A stretch of DNA of 64,000 nt from Nostocales cyanobacterium HT-58-2 (GCA_002163975.1 CP019636.1:4165001-4229000); one strand, 5' to 3'; shown: positions 34,112 to 43,792, numbered from the stretch's first letter. Notes: a model not told the origin generated them from the letters alone. A program made the numbers and translations.

Positions 34112-35644
34112 TTACCTAGGTCTCCCCAATGTAGTAATATATAACACAGCTTCATCTGCAGGAATACCTAGAACTTCATTGACTTGGTCATCAAAAAATC
34201 CGCCAATGCCACTGACTCCTAAACTAAGGCGAACTGCAGCTAAATTTAGCCTTTGTCCTAAATGACCAGCGTCCATATGTAGATAACGGTAAACGCGATC
34301 GCCGTACTGAGCCACAGCTGATTTTAAATCTGCTGTATGGAAAACGACTGCTGCAGCATCCCGTCCTAACTCTTGTCCCAAACAAAGGAAGTGTAACTCT
34401 CTTCGGAAGTTTTTAAAACGAATTTGTCGCAATTCTTGTGCTTTAGGCGCATAATAATAACAGCCTGCTTCAAGACCTTCTACCCCGGAAACAGCAATAA
34501 ATGTTTCTATTAAATTTGGGTCAAAGTAATCAATAGAATTATCAAAACCTTGAGCAATGTAATTTTGAGGTTGGTAGGTAAAATCAAGTAAAGCTTTTAG
34601 CTCATCCAAGGTTAAATCATTCCCACTGTAGGCACGGGTAGAACGCCGCTTAAGAATGGTAATTTCCAGTTCTTCCAGTTCTTCTCCCCAGTCTACCGGT
34701 TGGCTTGCAGTTGGAATTTTTTCACAAAAGGGAAAGTTATATTTATCCTCCAAGGATTTTTCGTGTTTGACTTCAGGCAAATTGAACTTACCCTTTTTTC
34801 CTGATTGAATCTGCGTACAGTAATGAAAATACGTAAGCAGTTCACCGTCGGGAATTTGAGGAAAGTTGGTTTCCGTGGCAGAAGGTAAAGTCGTTCGTCC
34901 TAGGGGTAAGTTTTGCTTGATATCCTGCAAGTCAGCCAGGGGAAGAACAGCGATCGCACTTTCCTGTTGCGAGTCTATGTACAATAATTCATTGACTGCC
35001 TCATCCACAAAGCCACCAATCAGATGAGGGCGATAATTAGTCACAGTGCCAGCTAAAGTTATATTCCCTATGAGGTGTCCTGTATCTAAACAAATCCGCC
35101 GATAAGCTCTATCTTCATATCGCCAAGCTGAACGATAGAAAACTGCAGTCATAATAATTGCTAGCTGAGTACTTTCTAGAGCAGGATGCCACAAACAAGC
35201 TTCTTGTAGACTCTGCCAAATATCACTTTCCCAATAATGCATCAGAGAGTGAGTTCGACACTGGTAGTTATACAGTCCTGGTGGCAACAAGGAAGTGCCA
35301 CGAGAAACAATATACAACTCTGCAGGGTACAAACCACCCGCACTGGGTGACGATCTCAAATATACAGTACTGCCCATGGAAGGCATTTTTGCCGTCACTC
35401 CATAGCTGCAAAACAGGAGTCGCGACAGCCTCTGCCACCACTGAGCATCTGGATCATCGGTACATATTTCGAGTTTCTCTTGGATGTAGGGTTTGAGGTC
35501 AAAAGTAGAACCAATTTTATACTCTTTAAACGGTACTGGTTGCTTGGACCAATCTAACCCCTTATTCTTAGAGGCGATTGTATGCGGATCATACTTAGTA
35601 CGTTCATGGTAGTGCTGAGCAATTGACTGGCGTAGTTCTGGCAT
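34112..35644 (-). CDS. SagB/ThcOx-family dehydrogenase with two nitroreductase-type halves
   Basis: The protein has 510 residues. It contains two FMN-dependent nitroreductase-like domains, roughly 50-260 and 320-510, each with the corresponding blocks: TGHLIGNITLAG and IGGFVDEAVNELLYI in the first, DAGHLGQRLNLAAVRLSLGV and IGGFFDDQVNEVLGI in the second. SagB-type enzymes oxidise azolines in thiazole/oxazole-modified peptides, but no cyclodehydratase or precursor gene is nearby. It may act on something else. No signal peptide is seen. Confidence 0.85.
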   Translation of the reverse strand: MPELRQSIAQHYHERTKYDPHTIASKNKGLDWSKQPVPFKEYKIGSTFDLKPYIQEKLEICTDDPDAQWWQRLSRLLFCSYGVTAKMPSMGSTVYLRSSPSAGGLYPAELYIVSRGTSLLPPGLYNYQCRTHSLMHYWESDIWQSLQEACLWHPALESTQLAIIMTAVFYRSAWRYEDRAYRRICLDTGHLIGNITLAGTVTNYRPHLIGGFVDEAVNELLYIDSQQESAIAVLPLADLQDIKQNLPLGRTTLPSATETNFPQIPDGELLTYFHYCTQIQSGKKGKFNLPEVKHEKSLEDKYNFPFCEKIPTASQPVDWGEELEELEITILKRRSTRAYSGNDLTLDELKALLDFTYQPQNYIAQGFDNSIDYFDPNLIETFIAVSGVEGLEAGCYYYAPKAQELRQIRFKNFRRELHFLCLGQELGRDAAAVVFHTADLKSAVAQYGDRVYRYLHMDAGHLGQRLNLAAVRLSLGVSGIGGFFDDQVNEVLGIPADEAVLYITTLGRPR

Positions 35645-35968
35645 AGGAGTTTAAATATGCTTCTGCTACATATCTTGGCATTCTAGAGGCTCATCATTTA
35701 GTCTTAATTGGCACAAATATTGAGCAAACATAGGCGGTTATCAGCGAATAAGAGCATAGTAGGGACAGATAGCACAAACTGTTTAATTTTTTATTAAAAA
35801 TACAAAATTCAAATTTTTGATTTTTAATTCTCCAATTTTTTAACGGCTAGGAATACGTTGTTGCAGTTTTTGTAACAGTCATTTTCTTTGAGCTCGGTTT
35901 TTTCAGCGTTTTAACATACTTGTGCGAAGTATCATCCAAGTAGTGACGCTGAAACTTGAGCTAGAAAC
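35645..35968. other. Divergent intergenic region, AT-rich
   Basis: These 324 bp separate the divergent SagB-like and aldo/keto reductase genes and must carry both promoters. The stretch 35785-35840 is rich in AAATTC/GAATTTT direct and inverted repeats. No gene is seen. Confidence 0.5.
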
Positions 35969-36841
35969 ATGGAAACGAAACAGCTAGGAAAAACAGGTGT
36001 CTGGGTCAGTGCGATCGGTTTGGGCGCTATGCCAATGTCCTTAAGCACTCGCCCTCCAGAATCGCAGTCAATTGATGTTATCCATCGTGCCTTGGATTTG
36101 GGTCTCACGTTCATTGACACCGCTGACTCTTACTGCAAGGATGAAAGTGACAAGCACCACAACGAGCGATTGATTCACAAAGCATTACAATCTTACAATG
36201 GCGATGTTAGTGATGTTGTTGTTGCAACAAAAGGCGGCTTGATGCGTCCTAATGGCAGCTGGACGCGTAATGGTAACCCGCAGCATTTACACGAAACTAT
36301 TCGCATCAGCTTTGAGGCTTTGGGCGGCAACAAACCGATTGATGTCTGGCAATACCATGCTCCCGATACAGATTACACCATAGAAGAATCTCTGGCACCA
36401 GCCAAAGAAGCGGTTGATGCAGGTATCATTCGCTTTGTGGGAGTTTCCAACTTTTCCGTAGAACAAATTAAGCGCGCGCGGGATGTGGTTGATATTGTCT
36501 CGGTGCAAAATCAGTACAACCCTTGGTATCGTCAGCCAGAGTTTGATGGCGTATTGCAGTACTGTGAGGATGAGGGGTTGACGTTTTTACCTTGGAGCCC
36601 CTTCGGGGGTAGTCGTCGTCATCATGGCTTAGAAGATTTTCCGGCGATCGCCAAACTAGCTAAGGAAAAAGGCGTATCTGTGTATAGTATTGTCCTGGCG
36701 TGGTTGCGTTCTAAGTCGCCTTGTGTTTTGCCTATTCCTGGTGCTAGCAAGATTTCCAGCATTGAAAACTCAATACGTGCTGTTGATGTAAAATTGTCAG
36801 ATGACGAAGTGCAAAGAATTGATCGAGAAACAGCGTCGTGA
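35969..36841 (+). CDS. Aldo/keto reductase
   Basis: The protein has 290 residues. The AKR barrel motifs are visible: LGKTGVWVSAIGLGAMPM, LDLGLTFIDTADSY (catalytic Asp and Tyr), VVATKGGL (Lys), DVWQYHAPD (His), IRFVGVSNFS, and VLPIPGASKISSIENSI for NADP binding. It reduces aldehydes or ketones with NADPH; the substrate is unknown. ilvC starts 58 bp after its stop on the same strand, so the two may be co-transcribed. Confidence 0.9.
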   Translation: METKQLGKTGVWVSAIGLGAMPMSLSTRPPESQSIDVIHRALDLGLTFIDTADSYCKDESDKHHNERLIHKALQSYNGDVSDVVVATKGGLMRPNGSWTRNGNPQHLHETIRISFEALGGNKPIDVWQYHAPDTDYTIEESLAPAKEAVDAGIIRFVGVSNFSVEQIKRARDVVDIVSVQNQYNPWYRQPEFDGVLQYCEDEGLTFLPWSPFGGSRRHHGLEDFPAIAKLAKEKGVSVYSIVLAWLRSKSPCVLPIPGASKISSIENSIRAVDVKLSDDEVQRIDRETAS

Positions 36842-36899
36842 TCCGGTAAAATAACTAGTTTGCAATGAATCACGATGCTTGCTGACTGGAGAAGATATT

Positions 36900-37895
36900 A
36901 TGGCCCGGATGTACTACGACGAAGATGCTAATTTAGACCTTTTGGCAAACAAAACCATCGCTATCATCGGTTATGGTTCTCAAGGTCACGCCCACGCTCT
37001 CAATCTCAAAGATAGTGGTCTGAATGTGATTGTCGGGCTATATCCGGGCAGTAAGTCAGTGGCGAAGGCTGAAGCTGCTGGCTTAACTGTGAAAAACGTA
37101 GCCGATGCTGCCAAGGCTGCTGACTTAATTATGATTTTGTTGCCAGATGAGGTGCAAAAAACAATTTACAAAAACGAGATTGAACCTAATCTGGAAGAAG
37201 GAAACGTTTTATTATTTGCTCACGGTTTTAATATCCACTTTGGTCAAGTCGTCCCACCTGCTAACGTCGATGTAGTGATGGTTGCACCTAAAGGACCAGG
37301 ACACTTGGTAAGACGGACTTATGAACAGGGACAAGGTGTACCCGCTTTGTTTGCTGTGTTTCAGGATGCCAGTGGTCAGGCACGCGATCGCGCAATGGCA
37401 TACGCTAAAGGTATCGGCGGAACCCGCGCCGGTATTCTCGAAACCACTTTCCGCGAAGAAACTGAAACTGACTTATTTGGTGAACAAGCAGTTCTGTGTG
37501 GTGGTTTAAGTGCTTTAATCAAAGCTGGTTTTGAAACTTTAGTGGAAGCAGGTTATCAGCCAGAGTTAGCTTATTTTGAATGTCTGCATGAAGTCAAATT
37601 GATTGTTGATTTGGTTGTGGAAGGCGGCTTAGCCAAAATGCGTGATAGCATTTCCAACACTGCAGAATATGGCGATTACACCCGTGGGCCTCGGGTTGTG
37701 AACGAGCAAACCAAGGCGGAAATGCGTCAAATTCTCAAAGAAATTCAATCCGGTCAATTTGCACGGGAATTTGTTTTAGAAAACCAATCTGGTAAACCTG
37801 GATTTACTGCTATGCGTCGTCAAGAAGCCGAACACCCTATTGAGGAAGTCGGCAAAGATTTGCGCGCTATGTTCAGCTGGCTTAAGAAGAATTAA
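36900..37895 (+). CDS. ilvC: Ketol-acid reductoisomerase
   Basis: The protein has 331 residues, the class I length. The NADPH loop is IAIIGYGSQGHAHALNL, followed by MVAPKGPGHLVRRTYEQG and the C-terminal knotted domain with LFGEQAVLCGGL and EVKLIVDLVVEGG, which carry the Mg-binding acids. It catalyses the second step of branched-chain amino acid synthesis. ATG 36900 fits the family start (MARMYYDEDANLDLL) and has GGAGAA about 8 nt upstream; the TTG at 36879 is not needed. Confidence 0.97.
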   Translation: MARMYYDEDANLDLLANKTIAIIGYGSQGHAHALNLKDSGLNVIVGLYPGSKSVAKAEAAGLTVKNVADAAKAADLIMILLPDEVQKTIYKNEIEPNLEEGNVLLFAHGFNIHFGQVVPPANVDVVMVAPKGPGHLVRRTYEQGQGVPALFAVFQDASGQARDRAMAYAKGIGGTRAGILETTFREETETDLFGEQAVLCGGLSALIKAGFETLVEAGYQPELAYFECLHEVKLIVDLVVEGGLAKMRDSISNTAEYGDYTRGPRVVNEQTKAEMRQILKEIQSGQFAREFVLENQSGKPGFTAMRRQEAEHPIEEVGKDLRAMFSWLKKN

Positions 37896-38244
37896 TTTGA
37901 TTTAGAGTCTACCAGTAGTAAGGTGCGTTAACGCAGTGTAGCGCACCTTATATTATTGGTATTCCTAAACCTATTTGTTCGGTAACTTCATCAACCAAAA
38001 GCAATTAAGTAGGCGAATAGAATTTTTTGTAGTAACGCATCAATCACATGGGACAGCATGGGTTACGCTTCGCCAACCCATCCTACATTTCTTCACGTCG
38101 AGCTACTTAGAAAGCTATTGAAAATGAAATTTTCACAATAAAAATCCTCTGCTAATGCAGAGGTGATTATCGCGCTCAAACGTGGCTCAATGTATTTTTC
38201 ACTAAACGTTTCTAAGAAGGTCGAAAACAAGGTTGAAAAAAACT
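37896..38244. other. Intergenic region after ilvC
   Basis: Apart from the hairpin at 37919-37950, these 349 bp contain a GGGTTACGCTTCGCCAACCC mini-palindrome near 38060-38080, a common dispersed element, and AT-rich DNA. No gene is seen. Confidence 0.5.
37919..37950. terminator. Hairpin after ilvC (GGTGCGTTA-type repeat)
   Basis: Arms TAAGGTGCG and CGCACCTTA (9 bp, perfect) with a 14-nt loop, 24 bp after the stop. The GGTGCGTTA core recurs at 44771-44816, so it is a dispersed element that can serve as a terminator. Confidence 0.6.
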
Positions 38245-38514
38245 TTAGTATGCTCTGCGGGTAAATTGGTAGTACAAGAAAATAGCGATAATCGCACCCA
38301 ATACTGCTACGAACAAACCAGGAAGACTCAAAGTTGCAGAAGTCAGTGTCAAAGTTCCAGTTTGCAATAAATTAACTAACGTTCCACCAACAAAAGCACC
38401 AACAACTCCTAATAGTAAAGTCGCTAGAATTCCACCACTTTGATAACCAGGATAAATTGCTTTGGCGATCGCACCAGCAAGAAGACCCAAAACTACCCAA
38501 GCAAGAAGATTCAT
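38245..38514 (-). CDS. GlsB/YeaQ/YmgE-family stress-response membrane protein
   Basis: The protein has 89 residues and three hydrophobic helices. The family pattern is MNLLAWVVLGLLAGAIAKAI, then GGILATLLLGVVGAFVGG, then FVAVLGAIIAIFLYYQF. These small inner-membrane proteins are linked to stress responses; their mechanism is not known. It converges with ilvC. Confidence 0.87.
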   Translation of the reverse strand: MNLLAWVVLGLLAGAIAKAIYPGYQSGGILATLLLGVVGAFVGGTLVNLLQTGTLTLTSATLSLPGLFVAVLGAIIAIFLYYQFTRRAY

Positions 38515-38822
38515 AGTTTTAACCTTTATTCTTGTTTTTTCATGTCTTTTACTAACACTTTTTATTGAAACTTATGCGACCTTTCCTCTTCATCTTTCAC
38601 AAGTAACAATCTAAAATTATCGACAGTAAGAGAACAAAAGTTATACAGACTACAGTTACTCAGACTTAATCAATGACAAGTCAATCAAAAGTTATAATTC
38701 TCCTGAGCTATGCTAAATTATATAGAAGGTTGTAGTTTTAAATTATACTTTTTGAAATCTAAGAAATAAAAGTCATAACCTCCTCTTGTGTGAATGAATC
38801 TAATAAATTGGAGAACAAAGCG
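38515..38822. other. AT-rich divergent intergenic region
   Basis: This stretch lies between the GlsB-type gene and the antitoxin-like gene. It is very AT-rich and must contain both promoters. No gene or strong hairpin is seen. Confidence 0.45.
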
Positions 38823-39077
38823 ATGCAAAGTATCAAATTACGTTCTCGTGTTGGACAAGATGGCATCTTGCATCTAGAGATTCCGGTAGGTATCGCAGAT
38901 AAAGAAATAGAAGTTATGGTGATTTATCAACCACTAGAACCATCAACGCAGCAGAAAACACCAGAAGACTTGGGCTGGGCTCCTGGTTTTTTTGAACAGA
39001 CAGCTGGTTGTCTGCAAGATGATCCATTGGTGCGGTATCCCCAAGGTGAATATGAACAACGGGAGCCGCTAGAGTGA
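38823..39077 (+). CDS. Antitoxin-like protein of a VapBC-type pair
   Basis: From ATG 38823 the protein has 84 residues. GGAG lies about 8 nt upstream. A beta-rich N-terminus (MQSIKLRSRVGQDGILHLEI) precedes a flexible C-terminal tail (DLGWAPGFFEQTAGCLQDDP) that looks like a toxin-binding segment. Its stop overlaps the GTG of the PIN toxin gene by 4 nt (GTGA), the usual coupling in VapBC operons. The toxin is broken, so this antitoxin is now orphaned. The upstream GTG 38790 would add 11 residues. Confidence 0.75.
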   Translation: MQSIKLRSRVGQDGILHLEIPVGIADKEIEVMVIYQPLEPSTQQKTPEDLGWAPGFFEQTAGCLQDDPLVRYPQGEYEQREPLE

Positions 39078-39409
39078 TTTATCTATTAGATACCAATGCT
39101 TGCATTGTTTATCTAAATCGTCCCATGTCTGATGTGCGACGACGATTACAATCGTTATAGCCACAGAGTGTTGCTGTGTGTTCAGTTGTGAAAGCTGAAC
39201 TATTTTATGGTGCAAAGAAAAGTAATAATCCTACACGCACTCTGGCTTTACAAGAAGCTTTTCTAAATAATTTTGTATCCTTGTCTTTTGATGATACCGC
39301 CGCCAAAATTTACAGTAGAATTCATTCGTGCTGATTTGACATCTCTTGGCACTCCTATTGGTCCTTATGATTTGCAGATAGCAGCTATTGCTCTGGCGAA
39401 TAATTTAAT

Positions 39410-39418
39410 ATTGGTGAC
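39410..39418. repeat. 9-bp target-site duplication, left copy
   Basis: ATTGGTGAC immediately before the IS; the second copy is at 40691-40699. Confidence 0.95.
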
Positions 39419-40690
39419 CTGAAGGGGTGACAAAGAAGCTACAAAGCAGATTGGATAAGAGACATAGCACGTAGACCCTTGTGAAAATAAGGTAATTTAC
39501 TGGGCTTTAAGCGCATCAAATCATGAGCGAAATGAGCCCAAAATTCCATTGCTCCCACCCAAAGTAGACCATATAAACCAACCCAAAATGTACTATGTCG
39601 GCGATGTAATCGGTGTAATTCCTTCAGACGACCAACATATTTTTGTAGTCCCATCTGGCGGGAGCGACGACCAGCATTAACAGCACAAGTATATGCGATA
39701 GCAATTAATAAAATTAGTGCTATCAGACGTTGACCATCAGCAGAAGTAGATTCGAGATTATAGCCACCAGTCTTACAATCTTTAAACATCGCCTCGATGC
39801 CACTTCGTAGTTTGAATGCTTTCCTTGCTGATTCGAGACTATTTAGGTTAGTCAGTAAAAACCAGCCAGCAGGCTCAACTTTGCCACGATATTTACGCTT
39901 GTAATATCCGGCTAAATTAAATTTAGTAAAACCTTTCTGTTTAGTTGCTTGAATACCTGTTAGGAAGAATGAGATACCAGGAATTAATCCCAAAGATTGT
40001 AACCGTTGATATGATTGATTTTCTTGTCGAATATATGTGCCTTGCTTTTGACGTAGCACAAAGTCAATTCCCTTGCTGTGTAACCAATTCGCCAGTTTGA
40101 TGCTATGAAATTCTCTATCACCCAGCACCAACATTCGATATCCTTTAAACAACCGCAGCAATGGTCGAATTAACTTTTTCTGCTCACCCAAATTGCTACA
40201 TCCTCTTTTTGATAACAATAACCAGTAAACAGGTATTGCTCTTTTTTCTTCAATGAAACTGATGACAAACACATTTTGGTCACGCCATTGTGTTCTATCA
40301 ATGGCAAATATCAGTTGTTTCTTTCCCAATATATCCCTGTTTTTTATCCATCTTTTGAGCAGGGGAAACCACAGATATTGAATTGATAATTGCGGCAGCA
40401 GTAAAAACCTTTGGATACTCCGTCGCCGACTTTCAAAAAGTATCGGTTGTGGAAATACAGATGAGAGCTTCTCAATCGTCACAGTTTTATGAAATTGCAA
40501 TAGCATAATCAAGATTGAGAGCATCTTGTACTGCGTCGGTGTCAGTACATTGGAAAAGCAGTTTTGATAGAATTTAGGTAACATTATCATTTGATAGGTC
40601 TTGTTGAGAATATCTGACCTATCTTTTTTTACCTTAAAACGGTCACACTCCCCTATTTTCTCGACTTCAGCCCTCTTGTCACCCCTTCAG
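39419..40690 (-). mobile_element. Complete IS4-family insertion sequence (1272 bp)
   Basis: Terminal inverted repeats CTGAAGGGGTGACAA match perfectly over 15 bp at both ends. The element is flanked by the 9-bp duplication ATTGGTGAC and contains one intact transposase gene on the minus strand. It lies inside the vapC-like toxin gene. Confidence 0.96.
39439..40590 (-). CDS. IS4-family DDE transposase
   Basis: The protein has 383 residues. Catalytic acids are D98 (FAID98RTQW), D158 (VLGD158REFHS) and E266 (LRSGIE266AMFKDCK). The last block matches the IS4 R-x3-E-x6-K signature; the Y of the full YREK motif is Phe here (FKLR). The frame is intact, so the element may be active. It fills nearly all of the IS. 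Confidence 0.95.
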   Translation of the reverse strand: MIMLPKFYQNCFSNVLTPTQYKMLSILIMLLQFHKTVTIEKLSSVFPQPILFESRRRSIQRFLLLPQLSIQYLWFPLLKRWIKNRDILGKKQLIFAIDRTQWRDQNVFVISFIEEKRAIPVYWLLLSKRGCSNLGEQKKLIRPLLRLFKGYRMLVLGDREFHSIKLANWLHSKGIDFVLRQKQGTYIRQENQSYQRLQSLGLIPGISFFLTGIQATKQKGFTKFNLAGYYKRKYRGKVEPAGWFLLTNLNSLESARKAFKLRSGIEAMFKDCKTGGYNLESTSADGQRLIALILLIAIAYTCAVNAGRRSRQMGLQKYVGRLKELHRLHRRHSTFWVGLYGLLWVGAMEFWAHFAHDLMRLKPSKLPYFHKGLRAMSLIQSAL

Positions 40691-40699
40691 ATTGGTGAC
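40691..40699. repeat. 9-bp target-site duplication, right copy
   Basis: ATTGGTGAC immediately after the IS; removing the IS and one copy restores the vapC reading ILVTHNTGEF. Confidence 0.95.
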
Positions 40700-40942
40700 A
40701 CACAATACTGGGGAATTCAGTCGGGTGAATGGATTACAGATTGAGGATTGGGAGGAAGAAGGTTGAGCGCCAGCGCTCACCATTGCCTAAAAAATCTGTT
40801 CTATATTGCTATCAGAAAAGCGATGTCTCGCGACAAGCCACTGCGTGTCTACTCCACTTTTGCGATGATTTCCATACCAAAAAAACGCAAAGGTGCAATC
40901 ATCCAACTTTGCACCTTTGCTAATGGTTATTTATTCAGCAAA

Positions 40943-43561
40943 TTAACTTGTAAACACCTGCACAGGTAAGCGCTTGAAGGAAAGGCGCTCATTCTCGATA
41001 TCCACAAAGATGGTGTCACCATCATTAAATTCGCCACGCAAGATAGCTTTGGCAATTTGAGTCTCTAACTCTCGTTGAATTGCTCGCTTCAGTGGACGAG
41101 CCCCAAATACAGGGTCATATCCTACTTCTGCTAAAAAGTCAAGAGCAGCTTCTGAAAGCTTGAGAGACATCTTGCGATCGCTCAATCTTTGGCGTAGTCT
41201 TTCCACTTGCAACTGCACAATTCGGCGCAATTCTTCTTTCTGCAAACTGTGGAAGATGATGATTTCGTCAATGCGGTTGAGGAACTCCGGACGGAAGCTA
41301 TTTCGCATCGCCTCCATCACCCGATGGCGCATTTCATCGTAACGCGAGTCATCTCCTGCCACATCTAAGATATACTGTGAACCAATGTTACTGGTCATGA
41401 TAATGATGGTGTTCTTGAAGTCCACCGTATGACCTTGAGCATCAGTCACTCGACCATCATCGAGAATTTGCAGGAAGACGTTAAACACATCGGGGTGTGC
41501 TTTTTCGATTTCATCGAACAAAATCACTGCGTAGGGACGACGACGGATAGATTCAGTCAGTTGTCCGCCTTCTTCATAACCAACATATCCTGGAGGTGCA
41601 CCGATGAGGCGAGAAACGGCGTGCTTCTCCATGTACTCAGACATATCAATGCGCACCAGCGCTTCTTCAGTGTCAAACATATACGCCGCCAAAGCTTTCG
41701 CCAGTTCGGTTTTACCTACACCTGTAGGACCAAGGAAAATAAAGCTGGCGATGGGACGATTGGGATCAGCGAGTCCAGCACGAGAACGTTGAATTGCATC
41801 AGCAACAGCAGTCACCGCCTCTTGTTGTCCAATCACACGGTGGTGTAATTCATCTTCCAAATGCAGCAGTTTTTCTTTCTCTGATTCCACCAACTTGCTG
41901 ATAGGAATCCCCGTCCATTTAGAAATCACTTCCGCAATATCAGCTTCAGTCACTTCCTCGCGCAACAGTGATTGTCCACTGTGTTGTGCTTGAGCAAGTT
42001 CAGCTTCTGCTGCTTCCAAATCGCGATGCAAACTGGTTAACTTGCCATATTTTAACTCAGCAGCGCGGTTGAGGTCGTAGTCGCGTTCTGCTTGTTGAAT
42101 CTCCAAGTTGACGCGGTCAATTTCTTCTTTAACAGACTGAATTTTCGTGATAATGTCTTTTTCAGACTGCCATTGAGCATTGAGTGACCTTTGTTCTTCT
42201 TTAAGATCCGCAAGTTCTTTATCTAATCTTTCGAGACGTTCTCTAGAAGCTGCATCACTTTCTTTTTGCAGCGACAGCTTCTCCATTTCAAGTTGCAGAA
42301 TTTTGCGGTCAATTTCGTCGAGTTCTTCGGGTTTGGAGGTAATCTCCATTTTCAAGCGTGCCGCAGCTTCGTCTACCAAGTCAATAGCTTTGTCTGGTAA
42401 AAAGCGATCGCTAATGTAACGACTTGACAAAGTTGCAGCTGCAACTAAAGAACTATCGGAAATCTTCACACCGTGGTGAACTTCATACCGTTCCTTCAAG
42501 CCGCGCAAAATGGAAATCGTATCTTCCACACTGGGTTGATCGACATAAACCTGTTGGAAGCGTCTTTCCAAAGCAGCGTCTTTTTCAATATATTTACGAT
42601 ATTCATCTAAAGTTGTCGCACCAATACAGCGTAGTTCACCCCGCGCCAACATCGGCTTTAATAAATTACCAGCGTCCATTGCGCCTTGAGTTGCACCAGC
42701 GCCGACAACCGTATGAATTTCATCGATAAACAGAACTATATTACCGCCAGACTCAGTCACTTCTTTTAAGACTGCTTTGAGGCGTTCTTCAAATTCACCC
42801 CGGAATTTTGCCCCCGCAATCAAAGCACCCATATCCAAAGCGATCAACTTGCGGTCCTTAAGAGACTGGGGTACATCACCAGCAACAATACGCTGTGCGA
42901 GTCCTTCCGCGATCGCAGTTTTCCCCACGCCTGGTTCACCAATCAACACAGGGTTATTCTTGGTACGACGCGAGAGAATTTGGATAGTGCGGCGAATTTC
43001 ATCATCACGTCCAATCACTGGGTCAAGTTTACCTTGACGGGCAGCTTCTGTCAGGTCACGCCCATATTTCTCCAGTGCTTCATATTTGCCTTCTGGATTT
43101 TGGTCGGTCACTTTCTGATTCCCACGAATTTGTTTAATAATATTTTTAAGCTTGGCTTCGTCTAACCCAAATTCTTGGTATAGTCTTTTGCCGAAACGGT
43201 CATCTTTGGCATAGCCCAGCAATAAGTGTTCAATAGAGATATACTCGTCTTGAAATTCCTTACGGTACCCTTCAGCACGGTCTAAAAGAGTATCCAAGCT
43301 GCGTCCCAAGTATACAGAACTGCTGCTACCAGAAACTTTAGGCTGACTTTGAATAAATTGTTCAGTGCGATCGCGCAGTTTTTGCAGACTAACACCAGCT
43401 TTGGTAAACACACCATTGGCTAGTCCTTCCTGATCTAGCAACGCTTTCATGAGATGTTCGCTTTCAATCTGTTGTTGCTGATGTTGTTTAGCAATATCTG
43501 GAGTGTGCGCGATCGCTTCCCAGGCTTTTTCTGTAAATTGGTTTGGATTAGTTGGTTGCAT
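40943..43561 (-). CDS. clpB: ATP-dependent chaperone ClpB
   Basis: Starting at ATG 43561 the protein has 872 residues, the standard ClpB length, beginning MQPTNPNQFTEKAWEAIAHT. The N-domain is followed by AAA-1 (Walker A GEPGVGKTAIAEG), the long coiled-coil middle domain (about 400-520, DEIDRKILQLEMEKLSLQ) that separates ClpB from ClpA/C, and AAA-2 (GPTGVGKTELAKA). It disaggregates proteins with DnaK. A frame open further upstream to 43654 adds residues with no family match. No CIRCE operator was found upstream. Confidence 0.96.
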   Translation of the reverse strand: MQPTNPNQFTEKAWEAIAHTPDIAKQHQQQQIESEHLMKALLDQEGLANGVFTKAGVSLQKLRDRTEQFIQSQPKVSGSSSSVYLGRSLDTLLDRAEGYRKEFQDEYISIEHLLLGYAKDDRFGKRLYQEFGLDEAKLKNIIKQIRGNQKVTDQNPEGKYEALEKYGRDLTEAARQGKLDPVIGRDDEIRRTIQILSRRTKNNPVLIGEPGVGKTAIAEGLAQRIVAGDVPQSLKDRKLIALDMGALIAGAKFRGEFEERLKAVLKEVTESGGNIVLFIDEIHTVVGAGATQGAMDAGNLLKPMLARGELRCIGATTLDEYRKYIEKDAALERRFQQVYVDQPSVEDTISILRGLKERYEVHHGVKISDSSLVAAATLSSRYISDRFLPDKAIDLVDEAAARLKMEITSKPEELDEIDRKILQLEMEKLSLQKESDAASRERLERLDKELADLKEEQRSLNAQWQSEKDIITKIQSVKEEIDRVNLEIQQAERDYDLNRAAELKYGKLTSLHRDLEAAEAELAQAQHSGQSLLREEVTEADIAEVISKWTGIPISKLVESEKEKLLHLEDELHHRVIGQQEAVTAVADAIQRSRAGLADPNRPIASFIFLGPTGVGKTELAKALAAYMFDTEEALVRIDMSEYMEKHAVSRLIGAPPGYVGYEEGGQLTESIRRRPYAVILFDEIEKAHPDVFNVFLQILDDGRVTDAQGHTVDFKNTIIIMTSNIGSQYILDVAGDDSRYDEMRHRVMEAMRNSFRPEFLNRIDEIIIFHSLQKEELRRIVQLQVERLRQRLSDRKMSLKLSEAALDFLAEVGYDPVFGARPLKRAIQRELETQIAKAILRGEFNDGDTIFVDIENERLSFKRLPVQVFTS

Positions 43562-43792
43562 AGGCTTTTTTCGGAAAGAACTACTCCAAGCGCACAAAAG
43601 CGCACATAGAACAAGTGTATAGTTTGTTCTTATATGGTCATTGTAGAAAGACAAGAACAGGTGACTGGATCGGTGTTCACGTCTTTCTCAAGTGGTATTA
43701 CCGTCCTGAAATCCCCTTTATCCCCAACTTCCTCTCCACAAGCTTCTAAACAAGAGCTATGTAACAATAGCTGTAGCTTCGGAGTATAGACT

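Larger units (their letters stand above)
39074..40766 (+). pseudogene. VapC-type PIN-domain toxin, destroyed by a stop, a frameshift and an IS insertion
   Basis: The PIN start is clear: IYLLDTNACIVYLNRPMSDV with the first catalytic Asp. Codon 29 (39158-39160) is TAG where CAG is expected. The frame resumes with SVAVCSVVKAELFYGAKKS (second acidic residue), then a duplicated ATTC near 39321 shifts it. The rest reads in another frame as GPYDLQIAAIALANNLILVT up to 39418, where an IS4-family element interrupts it. After the IS, 40700-40766 continues HNTGEFSRVNGLQIEDWEEE and a stop. All parts of a VapC toxin are present but cannot make a protein. Confidence 0.93.
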
